Below are positions 43,410 through 51,988 of a stretch of DNA of 64,000 bases, in pieces. The DNA lies in the NCBI GenBank assembly GCA_947472795.1, contig CANJBL010000002.1, positions 1 to 64,000 on the forward strand. The letters are read 5' to 3'. The position numbers were made by a program, and so were the translations under genes. Within the stretch, counting starts at the first letter, position 1. Each line of letters opens with the position of its first letter. Source of the stretch: Fidelibacterota bacterium. Lineage in GTDB: Bacteria > Pseudomonadota > Alphaproteobacteria > Rhodospirillales > Rhodospirillaceae. The notes beneath the pieces were generated by a model that was given only the letters and a program-made list of their open reading frames with translations, had not been told where the DNA came from and did no database searches.

Positions 43410-45158
43410 TCAGCGTCTTTCGTCAATGCCGTGGATCGCAGCCTCAAGAGGCCCTGGCAGCGTAGGATCGTCAATCACGTCGAGACCTTTGGCTAAGCGC
43501 GAATTGGGAAGCCCATACAGCAGATAAATCGCCGCGCCAAGGACAAGGTAGCTGCTAAGGATGATGGCCGGAATGGGATCGTCGGCCATGGCCTTCTGGA
43601 TGATGTCTTCGATGAGCGGCCCAGCCATGATGGCGGCCATCAGCACGCCCAGCATTGGCGCGGTGCCGATCCAATAACGCTGTTTATCGCGCATCGCTCG
43701 CACGAGGCAGATACCAGCCACGATCAGCACGACCAAAGCGCCATAACCCGTCCATGCGGATTGCATGAGGAATCTGAAAACCCCGAGGCCGACAAAGGTG
43801 AGTACGGTTGCAACCACCACACGCACCGGCGCCGACACTAAGACGCCGCCCAAAGGCACGCGGAAGGGGCGATGAAGGTCATCACGCGACGTCCGTAGGT
43901 GCATGACGGTCAGGCAAACGATTCCGAAAGCAAAGGCGGTGCCCAGGCTGACGAGGTCGCCAAGGATGGTGATGGGTAAGAGCGACGACGCAGTAGCGAT
44001 CAGCAGACCGAGGACAATGGTCCCGATCCAGGGTGTGCGGAATTTGGGATGGACGGCAGCGAAAGCTTTCGGCAGGAGACCATCCCGCGCCATGGAGAAA
44101 AACACACGTGTTTGGCCATAGGTAAGGATCAGCATCACAGACGACAGGCCGGCGACCGCACCGATCTTGATGAGGAATGCGAACCAAGGCATGCCCATGC
44201 GATCCACCGCTACGGCGATGGGCTCGGGCACACCCAGATCTTTATAGGAGACGACACCGGTGAGAACCGCAGCAACCGCCATATAGATGATCGTGCATAC
44301 GAACAGCGATCCCAAAATACCGATAGGCATGTCGCGGCTGGGATTCTTTGATTCGGCTGCAGCCGTCGAAACAGCCTCAAAGCCCACATAGGCAAAGAAG
44401 ATCACCGAGGCCGCGCGGAACACACCCTGCACGCCATAGACGAAGCCGCCCTGGTTTGGCGGGATGAACGGCGTCCAATTCTCCGGATGGATAAAGCCGG
44501 TGCCCATGGCGATGAACGCCAACAGCACGCCGACCTTGATGAAGACAATGACATTATTGACGGTGGCGGACTCTGACACGCCGATGACCAAGAGCGCGGT
44601 CACCATCAGGATGCCACCCGTGGCCACGAGGTTAAAGTTGCTGGTTATCTGAAACACGAGATGACCTGTGGCATCCGCCGACGATTGCACCATAGAGTGG
44701 GCGAATTCCGGCGGGACGAGAATGCCAAAATCTTTGAGGAAGCTGGTGACATAGCCTGACCAGCCGACGGCGACCGTAGCGGCGGCGACGCCGTATTCCA
44801 GCACCAGCAACCACCCCATGATCCAGGCGATCAACTCGCCCATGGTGGCATATGAATAAGTGTAAGCAGACCCGGCCACCGGCATGGTCGAAGCTAGTTC
44901 GGCATAGCAGAGACCGGCAAAGGCGCAGGCGGTGCCGGCGATGATGAAGGAAAGCATGACACTGGGGCCGGCATAGTTAGCGGCCGCATTGCCGGTCATG
45001 ACGTAGATCCCGGCGCCGATAATGCATCCGATGCCGAGGAACACCAGATTGACGGGCCCAAGTGTCCGCTTCAATTGATGTGAGGTCGCCTCATGCTGAA
45101 TCTGATCGATCGATTTCTTGATGAAGAATCTATTGCCAGTTCCAGCCTTTAACGCCAT
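43410..45158 (-). CDS. Cationic amino-acid/polyamine-type APC permease
   Basis: The 582-aa transporter is an APC-superfamily member of the CAT-like YfnA type. N-terminal LKRTLGPVNLVFLGIGCIIG and GAGIYVMTG carry the unwound TM1 substrate motif. About 14 helices are visible, with FFAYVGFEAVSTAAAESKNP and FFSMARDGLLPKAFAAVHPK as further family signatures. Uptake or exchange of amino acids across the inner membrane is inferred. ATG 45158 follows AGGGG at 8 nt. Confidence 0.93.
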   Translation of the reverse strand: MALKAGTGNRFFIKKSIDQIQHEATSHQLKRTLGPVNLVFLGIGCIIGAGIYVMTGNAAANYAGPSVMLSFIIAGTACAFAGLCYAELASTMPVAGSAYTYSYATMGELIAWIMGWLLVLEYGVAAATVAVGWSGYVTSFLKDFGILVPPEFAHSMVQSSADATGHLVFQITSNFNLVATGGILMVTALLVIGVSESATVNNVIVFIKVGVLLAFIAMGTGFIHPENWTPFIPPNQGGFVYGVQGVFRAASVIFFAYVGFEAVSTAAAESKNPSRDMPIGILGSLFVCTIIYMAVAAVLTGVVSYKDLGVPEPIAVAVDRMGMPWFAFLIKIGAVAGLSSVMLILTYGQTRVFFSMARDGLLPKAFAAVHPKFRTPWIGTIVLGLLIATASSLLPITILGDLVSLGTAFAFGIVCLTVMHLRTSRDDLHRPFRVPLGGVLVSAPVRVVVATVLTFVGLGVFRFLMQSAWTGYGALVVLIVAGICLVRAMRDKQRYWIGTAPMLGVLMAAIMAGPLIEDIIQKAMADDPIPAIILSSYLVLGAAIYLLYGLPNSRLAKGLDVIDDPTLPGPLEAAIHGIDERR

Positions 45159-45474
45159 GGCGGTCACCCCTGTTGCGAAAACTCATCTTCCCCAGGCAGG
45201 AACGTTAAAGACAGCGCACGCCCGCTGCAACGGCGCCGTCGCTCCAGACCTTGCGAAACCTGCTCCTGGCCCGGCAGAGCTTTCCTAGCAGAACGAAGAT
45301 GTGCGGCACCTTTTCGCCTATCTGTCCGCTGGCCGGCAGGTGTATTTCTGCAAAATGTACATTTAACTAATTGATAGTATTGAATTATATAGAAAACACG
45401 GGGGTTGGCATGGTTGTTGCTCTTAATCATGCCGAAGAGCCGCAGGAGCGGCCGAAGGCCAAAGGAAACAGACC
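45159..45474. other. Divergent intergenic region with AT-rich block
   Basis: This 316-bp region holds no convincing gene. 45360-45395 is strikingly AT-rich for this genome (TTAACTAATTGATAG then TTGAATTATATAG), which could serve an upstream activator or IHF. The sigma-54-like promoter follows at 45405. GGCATG at 45407 and CATGCC at 45428 form a weak 6-bp inverted repeat around the predicted start site. Confidence 0.6.
45405..45421 (+). promoter_or_regulatory. Near-consensus sigma-54 (RpoN) promoter
   Basis: The sequence TTGGCATGGTTGTTGCT matches the -24/-12 consensus YTGGCACGRNNNTTGCW with one mismatch (T for C after GGCA). The invariant GG (45407-45408) and GC (45419-45420) are exactly 10 bp apart. 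The start site would be near 45432, about 40 bp before the ATG of the small unknown gene at 45475. It implies an NtrC-type activator elsewhere. Motif match only, not tested. Confidence 0.65.
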
Positions 45475-45894
45475 ATGTCCGTGATCGATTTTATTGCTGT
45501 GCGCCGCCGCCAGGACACGCCCAAGTCCGAGGAAACCCCGTCGCTGTTTCAGGACAAGTCCGGCAAGCCGCAGGCGCCGCTCACGGCCAGCCAGTTCACC
45601 CGCCATGTCACGCACATTATTGAGGACGAGATGCGCCGTTCCCTGAAGCGCCACGTGGATGTCATCGATCCGCGCGAGATGATCGACCTAGCCAAGATGA
45701 TTGCCGAATTGAAGGGCAAATACATCGGCATGACCCTCACCATTGCTTCTAACCGCACGCCTATGACCGATGCCGAGCTGGAACAGCTGCGCGGTATGCG
45801 TGTGAAAATCCAGGAACTCGAAGCCGCCTACAACGAACTGAACGAAGCGATTGCTTCACAGCTGGTTGAAGTGCGCGGCGTCGTGAAGGAATAA
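45475..45894 (+). CDS. Hypothetical helical protein under a sigma-54-like promoter
   Basis: The 139-aa soluble protein has a good Shine-Dalgarno (AAAGGA). N-terminal residues are polar (VRRRQDTPKSEETPSLFQDK). The middle is a long helix with DEMRRSLKRHVDVIDPREMIDLAKMIAELKGKY, and the C-terminus is a coiled-coil-like ELEQLRGMRVKIQELEAAYNELNEAIA. I do not recognise the family and give no function. The near-consensus sigma-54 promoter upstream is the best clue, pointing to nitrogen, motility or envelope regulation. Confidence 0.8.
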   Translation: MSVIDFIAVRRRQDTPKSEETPSLFQDKSGKPQAPLTASQFTRHVTHIIEDEMRRSLKRHVDVIDPREMIDLAKMIAELKGKYIGMTLTIASNRTPMTDAELEQLRGMRVKIQELEAAYNELNEAIASQLVEVRGVVKE

Positions 45895-45973
45895 GACGGC
45901 AAGTGCAAGTCAGGCGCGCGTCACCGCGCCGTCAGCATTGAGCTGCTTGCCCGTCTTTATCAGGTGACCACAC

Positions 45974-46010
45974 CCCCGGGAGCAGGCCAGAAAGGCCGGC
46001 CCGGGGTTTC
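45974..46010 (+). terminator. Possible terminator between the helical protein gene and arsC
   Basis: Outer arms CCCCGGG (45974-45980) and CCCGGGG (46000-46006) enclose an inner GGCC..GGCC hairpin and are followed by TTTCT. The T-run is short, so termination may be partial. Confidence 0.4.
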
Positions 46011-46068
46011 TACTTGTGGCGCACGCGAAAGTCTCTTAGATCGGGTCCAGAATCCGCGAGAGGCATCC

Positions 46069-46410
46069 ATGACACTCACGATCTATCACAATCCACGCTG
46101 TACAAAATCGCGCGAGACGCTGGCCCTATTGGAAAAACGCGGGCTCAAGCCACGCATTGTCGAATATTTGAAAACACCGCCTTCGGCGATGGAGATCAAG
46201 AATATCGCACGCATGCTGGGTCTCTCTCCCCGCGATCTCGTGCGCAAGACGGAAGCCGTGGATGCCGGCATAGATCCGGTAGAGATGGAGGAGAAGGCTT
46301 TGTTGGCGGCCATGGTGCGCAATCCCATCGTGATTGAACGCCCCATCGTGGTGAATAACGGCAAAGCCGCCATCGGACGGCCACCAGAGAACGTGCTGAA
46401 GATCCTGTGA
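46069..46410 (+). CDS. arsC: Arsenate reductase (ArsC/Spx-ArsC thioredoxin-fold family)
   Basis: The 113-aa protein has TIYHNPRCTKSRETLALLE with catalytic C11, KPRIVEYLKTPPS and the Arg-containing PIVIERPIVVNNGKAAIGRPP. This is the glutaredoxin-linked ArsC type that reduces arsenate to arsenite. No arsB, acr3 or arsR is adjacent, so a stand-alone housekeeping copy is likely. ATG 46069 follows GAGAGG; the upstream open frame is not conserved. Confidence 0.93.
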   Translation: MTLTIYHNPRCTKSRETLALLEKRGLKPRIVEYLKTPPSAMEIKNIARMLGLSPRDLVRKTEAVDAGIDPVEMEEKALLAAMVRNPIVIERPIVVNNGKAAIGRPPENVLKIL

Positions 46411-47433
46411 TTACAGGTCCAGCTTCGCCGTTTTGATAAGCTCGAGATTATCGGCGATGGTGTACAGGTTGGAGTACACCGTGTCCTTGAAGAAATTGTA
46501 GCGCTGCTCCCATGTGGAATCGCGCCGGCGGCCGCGCTCATCCCAAAAGCGTTTGCGCCATTCGTTGATCTTGATCTGCCAGAAGCAAACAATCATTCCA
46601 ATCGCGCGGTAGTGGATTTCGACACTCTCGCGCATAGCGCGGAATTTCTCTGGCGTGATCTCGTCAAAAAATTTCTCCACCTTGTGGAATTGATCGAAAT
46701 ATCCGTTCAGCGTCAAAATGGTACTGCGCCCTGTGACAAGCGCATCGGCGGTTTCTTCCTTGATCCCCGGAAAGCGATTGTTGAGCGTATCCTGGTCCTT
46801 CAGTTCCTTCACGAAGACCAGCAATTCACGCAAATCCTCCAGCAAGCCGTCGTAAACGCGCTGATAGTAGGAAATTGCGAGAATGATTTCGCTGAGCTTG
46901 GAGATATAGACCACTATTTCCGTGGTCTCGATGCGCAGGCGCGACGAAATATCTATAAGGTTCTTGACCACAGCGCCGCGGTTGGCCCCTTCAAGGATGC
47001 CCGAGAGCGACGAACGGCTGGTCACTTTCACATCGGTGCCTTGCAGAATGACGCTCAGCAACCCCCGCGAATAGTTGTTCATATAGCCTTGAAGACGCTC
47101 TTGCTCACTCTTGCCGATCTGGATCTGCTCAAGTTCGGAATCCGTCAGAAAATCATTGAGCGCTGCCCGCACGGAGTAAACGTCAAAACTGCGAGCGCCC
47201 ATCAGCGCCACAAGCCTTTGGCGGTCATGCGTGTTCAGGCCGACCTCGGTGATGACTTCCGCCGCTGTACGCACGCCAATGCCGACACCTTCGGCATTGA
47301 ACATGTCCACAACCGGCTTCAGATCGTGCAGCAGCACGATCTTCGATTTGGCGATCGTCTTGCTGTCGAAAATCGGCCACTTGTTCAGCGGCATTTCGAA
47401 GAAGATATCGACCGGTTGAATCTTTTTTGGCAT
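46411..47433 (-). CDS. Conserved-looking hypothetical helical protein of 340 aa
   Basis: The 340-aa product has no signal peptide and is mostly alpha-helical. Visible features: an N-terminal DIFFEMPLNKWPIFDSKTIAK, a central SRSSLSGILEGANRGAVVKNLIDISSRLR, then long helices with ISYYQRVYDGLLEDLRELLVFVKEL and a Trp/Arg-rich FWQIKINEWRKRFWDERGRRR. There are no catalytic motifs that I can name, and I do not recognise the family. It is convergent with arsC with no gap between the two stops. Codon use looks normal, so it is probably an ordinary cytosolic protein. Confidence 0.8.
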   Translation of the reverse strand: MPKKIQPVDIFFEMPLNKWPIFDSKTIAKSKIVLLHDLKPVVDMFNAEGVGIGVRTAAEVITEVGLNTHDRQRLVALMGARSFDVYSVRAALNDFLTDSELEQIQIGKSEQERLQGYMNNYSRGLLSVILQGTDVKVTSRSSLSGILEGANRGAVVKNLIDISSRLRIETTEIVVYISKLSEIILAISYYQRVYDGLLEDLRELLVFVKELKDQDTLNNRFPGIKEETADALVTGRSTILTLNGYFDQFHKVEKFFDEITPEKFRAMRESVEIHYRAIGMIVCFWQIKINEWRKRFWDERGRRRDSTWEQRYNFFKDTVYSNLYTIADNLELIKTAKLDL

Positions 47434-47580
47434 GAGGTCTCGTTAGCGCTCGGAATAGCCGGGGGGCCAGCATGCCGGAGGCTGGCCTGAGAAGCTTACT
47501 ACACGATTAACCCCATGCGAAAAGGCCGTTATCTCACCCGATTTTCTGGCATTTACGGGGCAAACGCTCTTTTTGGGCGC

Positions 47581-48033
47581 TTAATCGGGGAAAGCAGCGG
47601 TACCGGAGGGAAGAAGAGACGAACGGATTTTGATCTCGCCGGTCAGAGTCCGATGAACCGGGCACTTGTTGGCAATCTCGAGGAGCCGGTCGCGGACCGC
47701 CTGATCCAGATCGCCTACCAGCAGGATCTCCCGGGTCATCTCCTCCACCTCACCTTCGATGCTTTTGCAATCGGAACAATCCGCCGCCTTGATCTTGCGG
47801 CGGCTCAACCGGACTTTGGCGTCTTTCAGCGGTAGGCCTTTGCGCTCGGCATACATCCGCAAGGTCATAGACGTGCACGCTCCAAGTGCAACCAGAAGGT
47901 AGTCATGCGGTGCTGGCCCGAGGTTACCACCGCCGACGTCGGCCGGCTCATCGGCAATCAGTTCATGCGTGCCCGCGACGATATCCACCGTGAGCTTACC
48001 GCGGTCGGACCAGGAAACTTCAACACCAGACAT
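47581..48033 (-). CDS. OsmC family peroxiredoxin
   Basis: The 150-aa OsmC/Ohr-fold protein carries the two redox cysteines C53 ([16 protein letters not shown]) and C124 ([10 protein letters not shown]). These reduce organic hydroperoxides in the family. The arrangement follows the general OsmC subgroup rather than classic Ohr. ATG 48033 follows GGAG by 6 nt; an upstream GTG is unlikely. It is divergent from the NUDIX gene with a 77-bp gap. Confidence 0.92.
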   Translation of the reverse strand: MSGVEVSWSDRGKLTVDIVAGTHELIADEPADVGGGNLGPAPHDYLLVALGACTSMTLRMYAERKGLPLKDAKVRLSRRKIKAADCSDCKSIEGEVEEMTREILLVGDLDQAVRDRLLEIANKCPVHRTLTGEIKIRSSLLPSGTAAFPD

Positions 48034-48110
48034 ATGATTCTCCACGGTGGCTTTGCGAAGACACGATCATAGCTTTAGAGTGCAGGGGCGCAACCACACA
48101 TCCCATCCGC

Positions 48111-48731
48111 ATGACCAAAAAAGAACCCGGTCCGCACGACATCGACATCATCGAGAAAAGCACCGTCTATCAGGGTTATTTTCGCGTCGACTCTTACCGA
48201 TTGCGCCACGGCCGCTTTGATGGCGGCTGGACAGGTGAGATTCAGCGCGAGGTTTTTGTCCGAAAGAACGCAGCTGTTGTGCTGCCTTATGATCCAGACC
48301 TCGGCGTGTTCGTCATGTGCGAGCAATTTCGTGTCGGTGCTTATGCTGGCGAGATGGAGCCGTGGCAGCTAGAGACTGTCGCCGGTATTATCGAAGACGG
48401 TGAGACGCCCGAGGATGTAGCTGTGCGGGAAACAGAGGAAGAAGCGGGCCGGATCATCACCGACCTTTGGCCTATCCAGCGCTATCTCGCGAGCCCTGGT
48501 GGATCTTCTGAAAGCATATATTTATACCTGGGACGGATTTCCGCGGCGGGCGCAGGCGGCATTTTCGGGCTTCCCGGCGAAGGCGAGCATATTAAGGTCA
48601 GCGTTATGGAAGAAGATAAACTCAAATCCCTGATGGAAGCGGGTAAACTCGGCAATGCCGCGACCGTCATCACCGCGCAATGGTTCTTCCTGAACCGCGA
48701 GCGGGTTCGCGCAAAATGGCTGGGCAAATGA
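48111..48731 (+). CDS. NUDIX hydrolase, ADP-ribose pyrophosphatase type
   Basis: The 206-aa enzyme has a complete NUDIX box, read as GIIEDGETPEDVAVRETEEE followed by AGR (G-x5-E-x7-RE-x-x-EE-x-G). It also has the ADPP features GAYAGEMEPWQLETVAG before the box and RYLASPGGSSESIYLYLG after it. Probable reaction: ADP-ribose to AMP and ribose-5-phosphate with Mg2+. Its stop overlaps the sulfurtransferase start as ATGA. Confidence 0.92.
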   Translation: MTKKEPGPHDIDIIEKSTVYQGYFRVDSYRLRHGRFDGGWTGEIQREVFVRKNAAVVLPYDPDLGVFVMCEQFRVGAYAGEMEPWQLETVAGIIEDGETPEDVAVRETEEEAGRIITDLWPIQRYLASPGGSSESIYLYLGRISAAGAGGIFGLPGEGEHIKVSVMEEDKLKSLMEAGKLGNAATVITAQWFFLNRERVRAKWLGK

Positions 48732-49600
48732 CCGGCGCTCTTGTCACAACCGAATGGCTTGCGGGTCATCTCAATGATGACCGTGTCAAAATTGTCGACG
48801 CCAGTTACTATATTGCGGGCGGCGTTGCTAAAGCTCGGGAACTCTATGGCGAAAGTCATATCCCGGGCGCGTTGTTCTTCGACATCGATGCCTTTGCCGA
48901 CCCAACCAAACAGAAGATCCACGCCTTTCCGCCAGCCAGCGCCTTTGCGGAACAGGCGGGAGCTTTGGGGCTCACCAATGCCGATCATATCATCGCCTAC
49001 GACGGCATGTTCGGAACCTGCGCGGCCGCGCGAGCGTGGTTCATGTTTCGCGCCTTCGGGCATGCGAAGGTGAGCGTGCTGGACGGTGGGTTCAGCAAAT
49101 GGGTTACGGAAGGCAGACCGGTCACGAAAGAAATTCGGTCTCCAAAACATTCCACCTTTAATGTCCACGCTTTGCCGCTGCCTGTCCTTGGCCAAGATGA
49201 TGTTTTGGGGAATATAGCCTCCGGTCACTTTCAGATGCTTGACGCTCGCGCCGCGGGCCGCTTTGAAGGCAGTGAACCTGAGCCCCGCGCCGGCTTGCGT
49301 GCGGGCCACATCCCCGGCAGCTTGAACTTGCCCTTTATGGAGCTGATCGACAGCCAAACTCATGTTTGGAAAGAGCCCCCCGCCCTGAAGCAGGCCTTCG
49401 CTGAGGCGGGCGTAGATCTGTCGCATCCTTTGGCGACAACATGCGGGTCGGGTGTCTCGGCCTGCGCTTTGGCTTTCGGGGCTTACCTCGCGGGCAAAGA
49501 CGACACTGTCATATATGACGGAAGCTGGGTGGAATGGGGTGCGAACTCGTCTCTTCCCGTTGTTTCGGGTCCCGTGACGGCAAAGCCACACCCATCATAA
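48728..49600 (+). CDS. sseA: 3-mercaptopyruvate sulfurtransferase (tandem rhodanese)
   Basis: The 290-aa protein has two rhodanese domains: an inactive N-terminal one (VDASYYIAG, YGESHIPGALFFDID) and an active C-terminal one with LDARAAGRFEG and the active-site loop TTCGSGVSACALAFG. CG[ST]GV[ST]A marks mercaptopyruvate sulfurtransferases rather than thiosulfate rhodaneses (CRKGVT). It transfers sulfur from 3-mercaptopyruvate to thiol acceptors. Overlaps the NUDIX gene by 4 nt. Confidence 0.93.
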   Translation: MTGALVTTEWLAGHLNDDRVKIVDASYYIAGGVAKARELYGESHIPGALFFDIDAFADPTKQKIHAFPPASAFAEQAGALGLTNADHIIAYDGMFGTCAAARAWFMFRAFGHAKVSVLDGGFSKWVTEGRPVTKEIRSPKHSTFNVHALPLPVLGQDDVLGNIASGHFQMLDARAAGRFEGSEPEPRAGLRAGHIPGSLNLPFMELIDSQTHVWKEPPALKQAFAEAGVDLSHPLATTCGSGVSACALAFGAYLAGKDDTVIYDGSWVEWGANSSLPVVSGPVTAKPHPS

Positions 49601-49712
49601 TTGCGGGAATTGTTGCCGAATTGGAATGAAGGTGCCCCTACGCCTGAGACTGACGGCGTGGTAGACTTCCCGTCGCGGCTGAATATTTTGATCCCAGCCC
49701 GCCAGTATCGCC

Positions 49713-50873
49713 ATGAGCGCATTCATTTTTGTAACTCGCATCAACACACCTTGCAGCTTTGTCGCCGCGAGTGTTGTCGTATTACTTTTGCTGAGCCCGG
49801 TGATGGCAGCCGACAGCAAACCCGCTACGAGTGGCGTCAGGGAATTGCAGCAGGCCTTCAATGATGCCGCGCACGATGCTTCCATCAGCGACGATCTTGA
49901 CCCAGCCTATGCTCTGCTCGGTATAGCCGAAACGGCAAACCAACAGAATTTCCCGCAAATTGCTGCCCAAGCGGCTACCGCTTTTGCCGACCTCGTGAAG
50001 CGCGTTACAGCCAAAGCTGTGAAAACAAACGGCAAAGCCGGCAGTTCTGTCGCCGAGGATGCGCTCGACCAATTTGTCGACCTGAGAGCCACAGCACGCA
50101 CCGCGAACCTGCCGTTGCCACAGGCTGTGCTCGATGACGCCATGACAACACTGTTTCCATTGGTCGCGGCAAATGTGCAAAAGAAAATCGACACCACCGC
50201 GACCTGGCCGGAGCGTCTGGAACACACGGGCGACCTGGGCGACTTGCAGGCTTCCGCTACTCAGATTTTGAAGGATGAGATAGCGCGCGACATCGGCACC
50301 GCTTTCGATCAAAAGGTTGCGCAGTTGCGCGCGCTTGCGGATGCCGACGGTGACGAAAGCATGCGCGCACGCATGGTGGAAGAACTGGCTAAGGCGCAGA
50401 GAACCCGCGATGACCGCGTCGCCGACGCCAAAGCTAACAATATCAATATTGTCGCTGCATCGATGCAGAGCCAAGGCGACAAATCCGGCGACGCCGGCAC
50501 GCTGCCTGCAAGCGAGATCGATGTTCCTGAAGAACTGGCCGCCGGTACTGCATCCTGCATCGAGACCGGATTCGCGGAGCAACAAGATGCGTCTGCCCTG
50601 CGCAATCTACGCCTGAATTGCATCAACTCCGGGCGTCTGCCTGCACAACACAGGTGTTCAACTGCGAATCTCGCGTTCCTTTGTTATAGCAGCGCGCCAG
50701 GAAGCGAAAAGGTGACCTACGTCTATCGCGGCACACCGGAAGAGATCTACTTCCAACATAAGTGCGGCGCCGATCAGGTCTTGTCGCCCGATAAAGTTCC
50801 GGCGACGGGCGTGTCCTTCAGAACCACAAACGCCGTCCTGGGCTTCACGTGCGCCCCTCCCGGCTCTGAATAG
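49713..50873 (+). CDS. Exported hypothetical protein with Cys-containing C-terminus
   Basis: The 386-aa protein has a signal sequence (FVAASVVVLLLLSPVMA, cleavage before ADSKPA). The region 40-260 is Ala/Asp-rich and helical (AAHDASISDDLDPAYALLGIAE, VAQLRALADADGDESMRARM). The C-terminal third has six Cys (CIETGF, LNCINSG, HRCSTANLAFLCYSS, HKCGADQ, FTCAPPG), probably disulfide-bonded. No known domain recognised. Periplasmic or surface location is inferred. It sits 12 bp before a YheT-like hydrolase gene on the same strand. Confidence 0.75.
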   Translation: MSAFIFVTRINTPCSFVAASVVVLLLLSPVMAADSKPATSGVRELQQAFNDAAHDASISDDLDPAYALLGIAETANQQNFPQIAAQAATAFADLVKRVTAKAVKTNGKAGSSVAEDALDQFVDLRATARTANLPLPQAVLDDAMTTLFPLVAANVQKKIDTTATWPERLEHTGDLGDLQASATQILKDEIARDIGTAFDQKVAQLRALADADGDESMRARMVEELAKAQRTRDDRVADAKANNINIVAASMQSQGDKSGDAGTLPASEIDVPEELAAGTASCIETGFAEQQDASALRNLRLNCINSGRLPAQHRCSTANLAFLCYSSAPGSEKVTYVYRGTPEEIYFQHKCGADQVLSPDKVPATGVSFRTTNAVLGFTCAPPGSE

Positions 50874-50885
50874 ACAATCGTCGCC

Positions 50886-51887
50886 TTGGAAAATCCTCTT
50901 GTGCTCGGGCGTAAGGCGCCGGTTTTTCCGTCCTTTAGGCCAAGGTGGCCCTGGATCGGCGGCGATCTGCAGACAGTGCGCAATAGCTTCATCTCTCGCG
51001 TTCCAGATGTTTACTCCTTCACGAGCGAACGTCTGCGTCTGATCATGAATGACGGCTCTGGTGACTGCCTCTGGGGCCGCCTCAACCGTCCATCGGAAGA
51101 CTCTGCAAAGCCGCTCGTTATCCTCGTTCATGGACTAACCGGCAGTGAAGACAGTCCCAACATCGCCACGAGCGCCGCCTATCACTTACATCGCGGCTAT
51201 CCGGTTCTGCGTTTAAATCTGCGGGGAGCAGCCCCCGGAATGGATACTGCCACCGGTCACTACCACGCCGGGCGCAGCGCGGACATCCGCGATGCCATCG
51301 CAGCGCTCCCCCCTCACCTGACTGACCGCGGCATTGTCCTCATCGGTGTTTCCCTGGGCGGCAATATCTGCCTCAAGTACCTGGCGGAAACGAATTCTGC
51401 CCAAGGCGTTTTGGCAGGCGCATCGGTGTGCGCTCCCATTGATCTGAAGATGGCGCAGCAGCGCATTGCAGCGCCGCGCAATTCCATCTATCAGCGTCAT
51501 TTATTGCGCGGCATGCGCGCCGAGGCGTTGCGCCAAGCAAAAACCGACGGCATCAAAAAAGTGATTTCCGGGATTCATACGGTTTATGAGTTCGATGACC
51601 GTATCGTCGCGCCGGCCAACGGCTTCGCCGATGCCGAAGACTACTACCGTCGCGCATCCGCCGGACCTCTACTTGATATGATCCAGGTGCCAACACTTCT
51701 CGTCCACGCCGCGACTGATCCGTGGGTACCGGCGCATATGTATCTCGACCGCTCATGGCCTGCTGATTGCGCAACGACTTTGCTCATGGCCTCTGATGGC
51801 GGCCATGTCGGTTTTCATGCGGCGGATTCCCTAGTGCCATGGCACGACCGCTGCATCGGCCTTTTTATCGCAAGTATCCGGTCATGA
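50886..51887 (+). CDS. YheT-type alpha/beta hydrolase
   Basis: The 333-aa protein belongs to the COG0429/ABHD1-like hydrolases: PRWPWIGGDLQTV, LVILVHGLTGSED, LRLNLRGAAPG (catalytic-site loop), LIGVSLGGNICLKYL (nucleophile), HAATDPWVP (Asp) and SDGGHVGF (His). Catalytic triad is complete. Predicted start is TTG 50886, since no ATG precedes the conserved region. Physiological substrate is unknown. Confidence 0.88.
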   Translation: MENPLVLGRKAPVFPSFRPRWPWIGGDLQTVRNSFISRVPDVYSFTSERLRLIMNDGSGDCLWGRLNRPSEDSAKPLVILVHGLTGSEDSPNIATSAAYHLHRGYPVLRLNLRGAAPGMDTATGHYHAGRSADIRDAIAALPPHLTDRGIVLIGVSLGGNICLKYLAETNSAQGVLAGASVCAPIDLKMAQQRIAAPRNSIYQRHLLRGMRAEALRQAKTDGIKKVISGIHTVYEFDDRIVAPANGFADAEDYYRRASAGPLLDMIQVPTLLVHAATDPWVPAHMYLDRSWPADCATTLLMASDGGHVGFHAADSLVPWHDRCIGLFIASIRS

Positions 51888-51925
51888 TTGCGGCGTAGGC
51901 TCGAAAGCACACCATAGACAAGGAG

Positions 51926-51957
51926 CGGCCCCACCCGCCTTCCGGCAGATGGGGCCG
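51926..51957. terminator. Hairpin between the YheT-like gene and the TonB receptor gene
   Basis: Arms CGGCCCCA (51926-51933) and TGGGGCCG (51950-51957) form a GC-rich stem with 16 nt between. It lies between convergent genes, but no T-run follows on either strand, so it could be a weak or Rho-assisted terminator. Confidence 0.45.
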
Positions 51958-51988
51958 TGAATCACTCAAACGTTAGATCAGAGTGTCT

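Noticed and set aside
45164-45430. 88-aa minus-strand frame upstream of the permease
   Set aside because: Composition is random, no Shine-Dalgarno, and it overlaps the sigma-54 promoter region.
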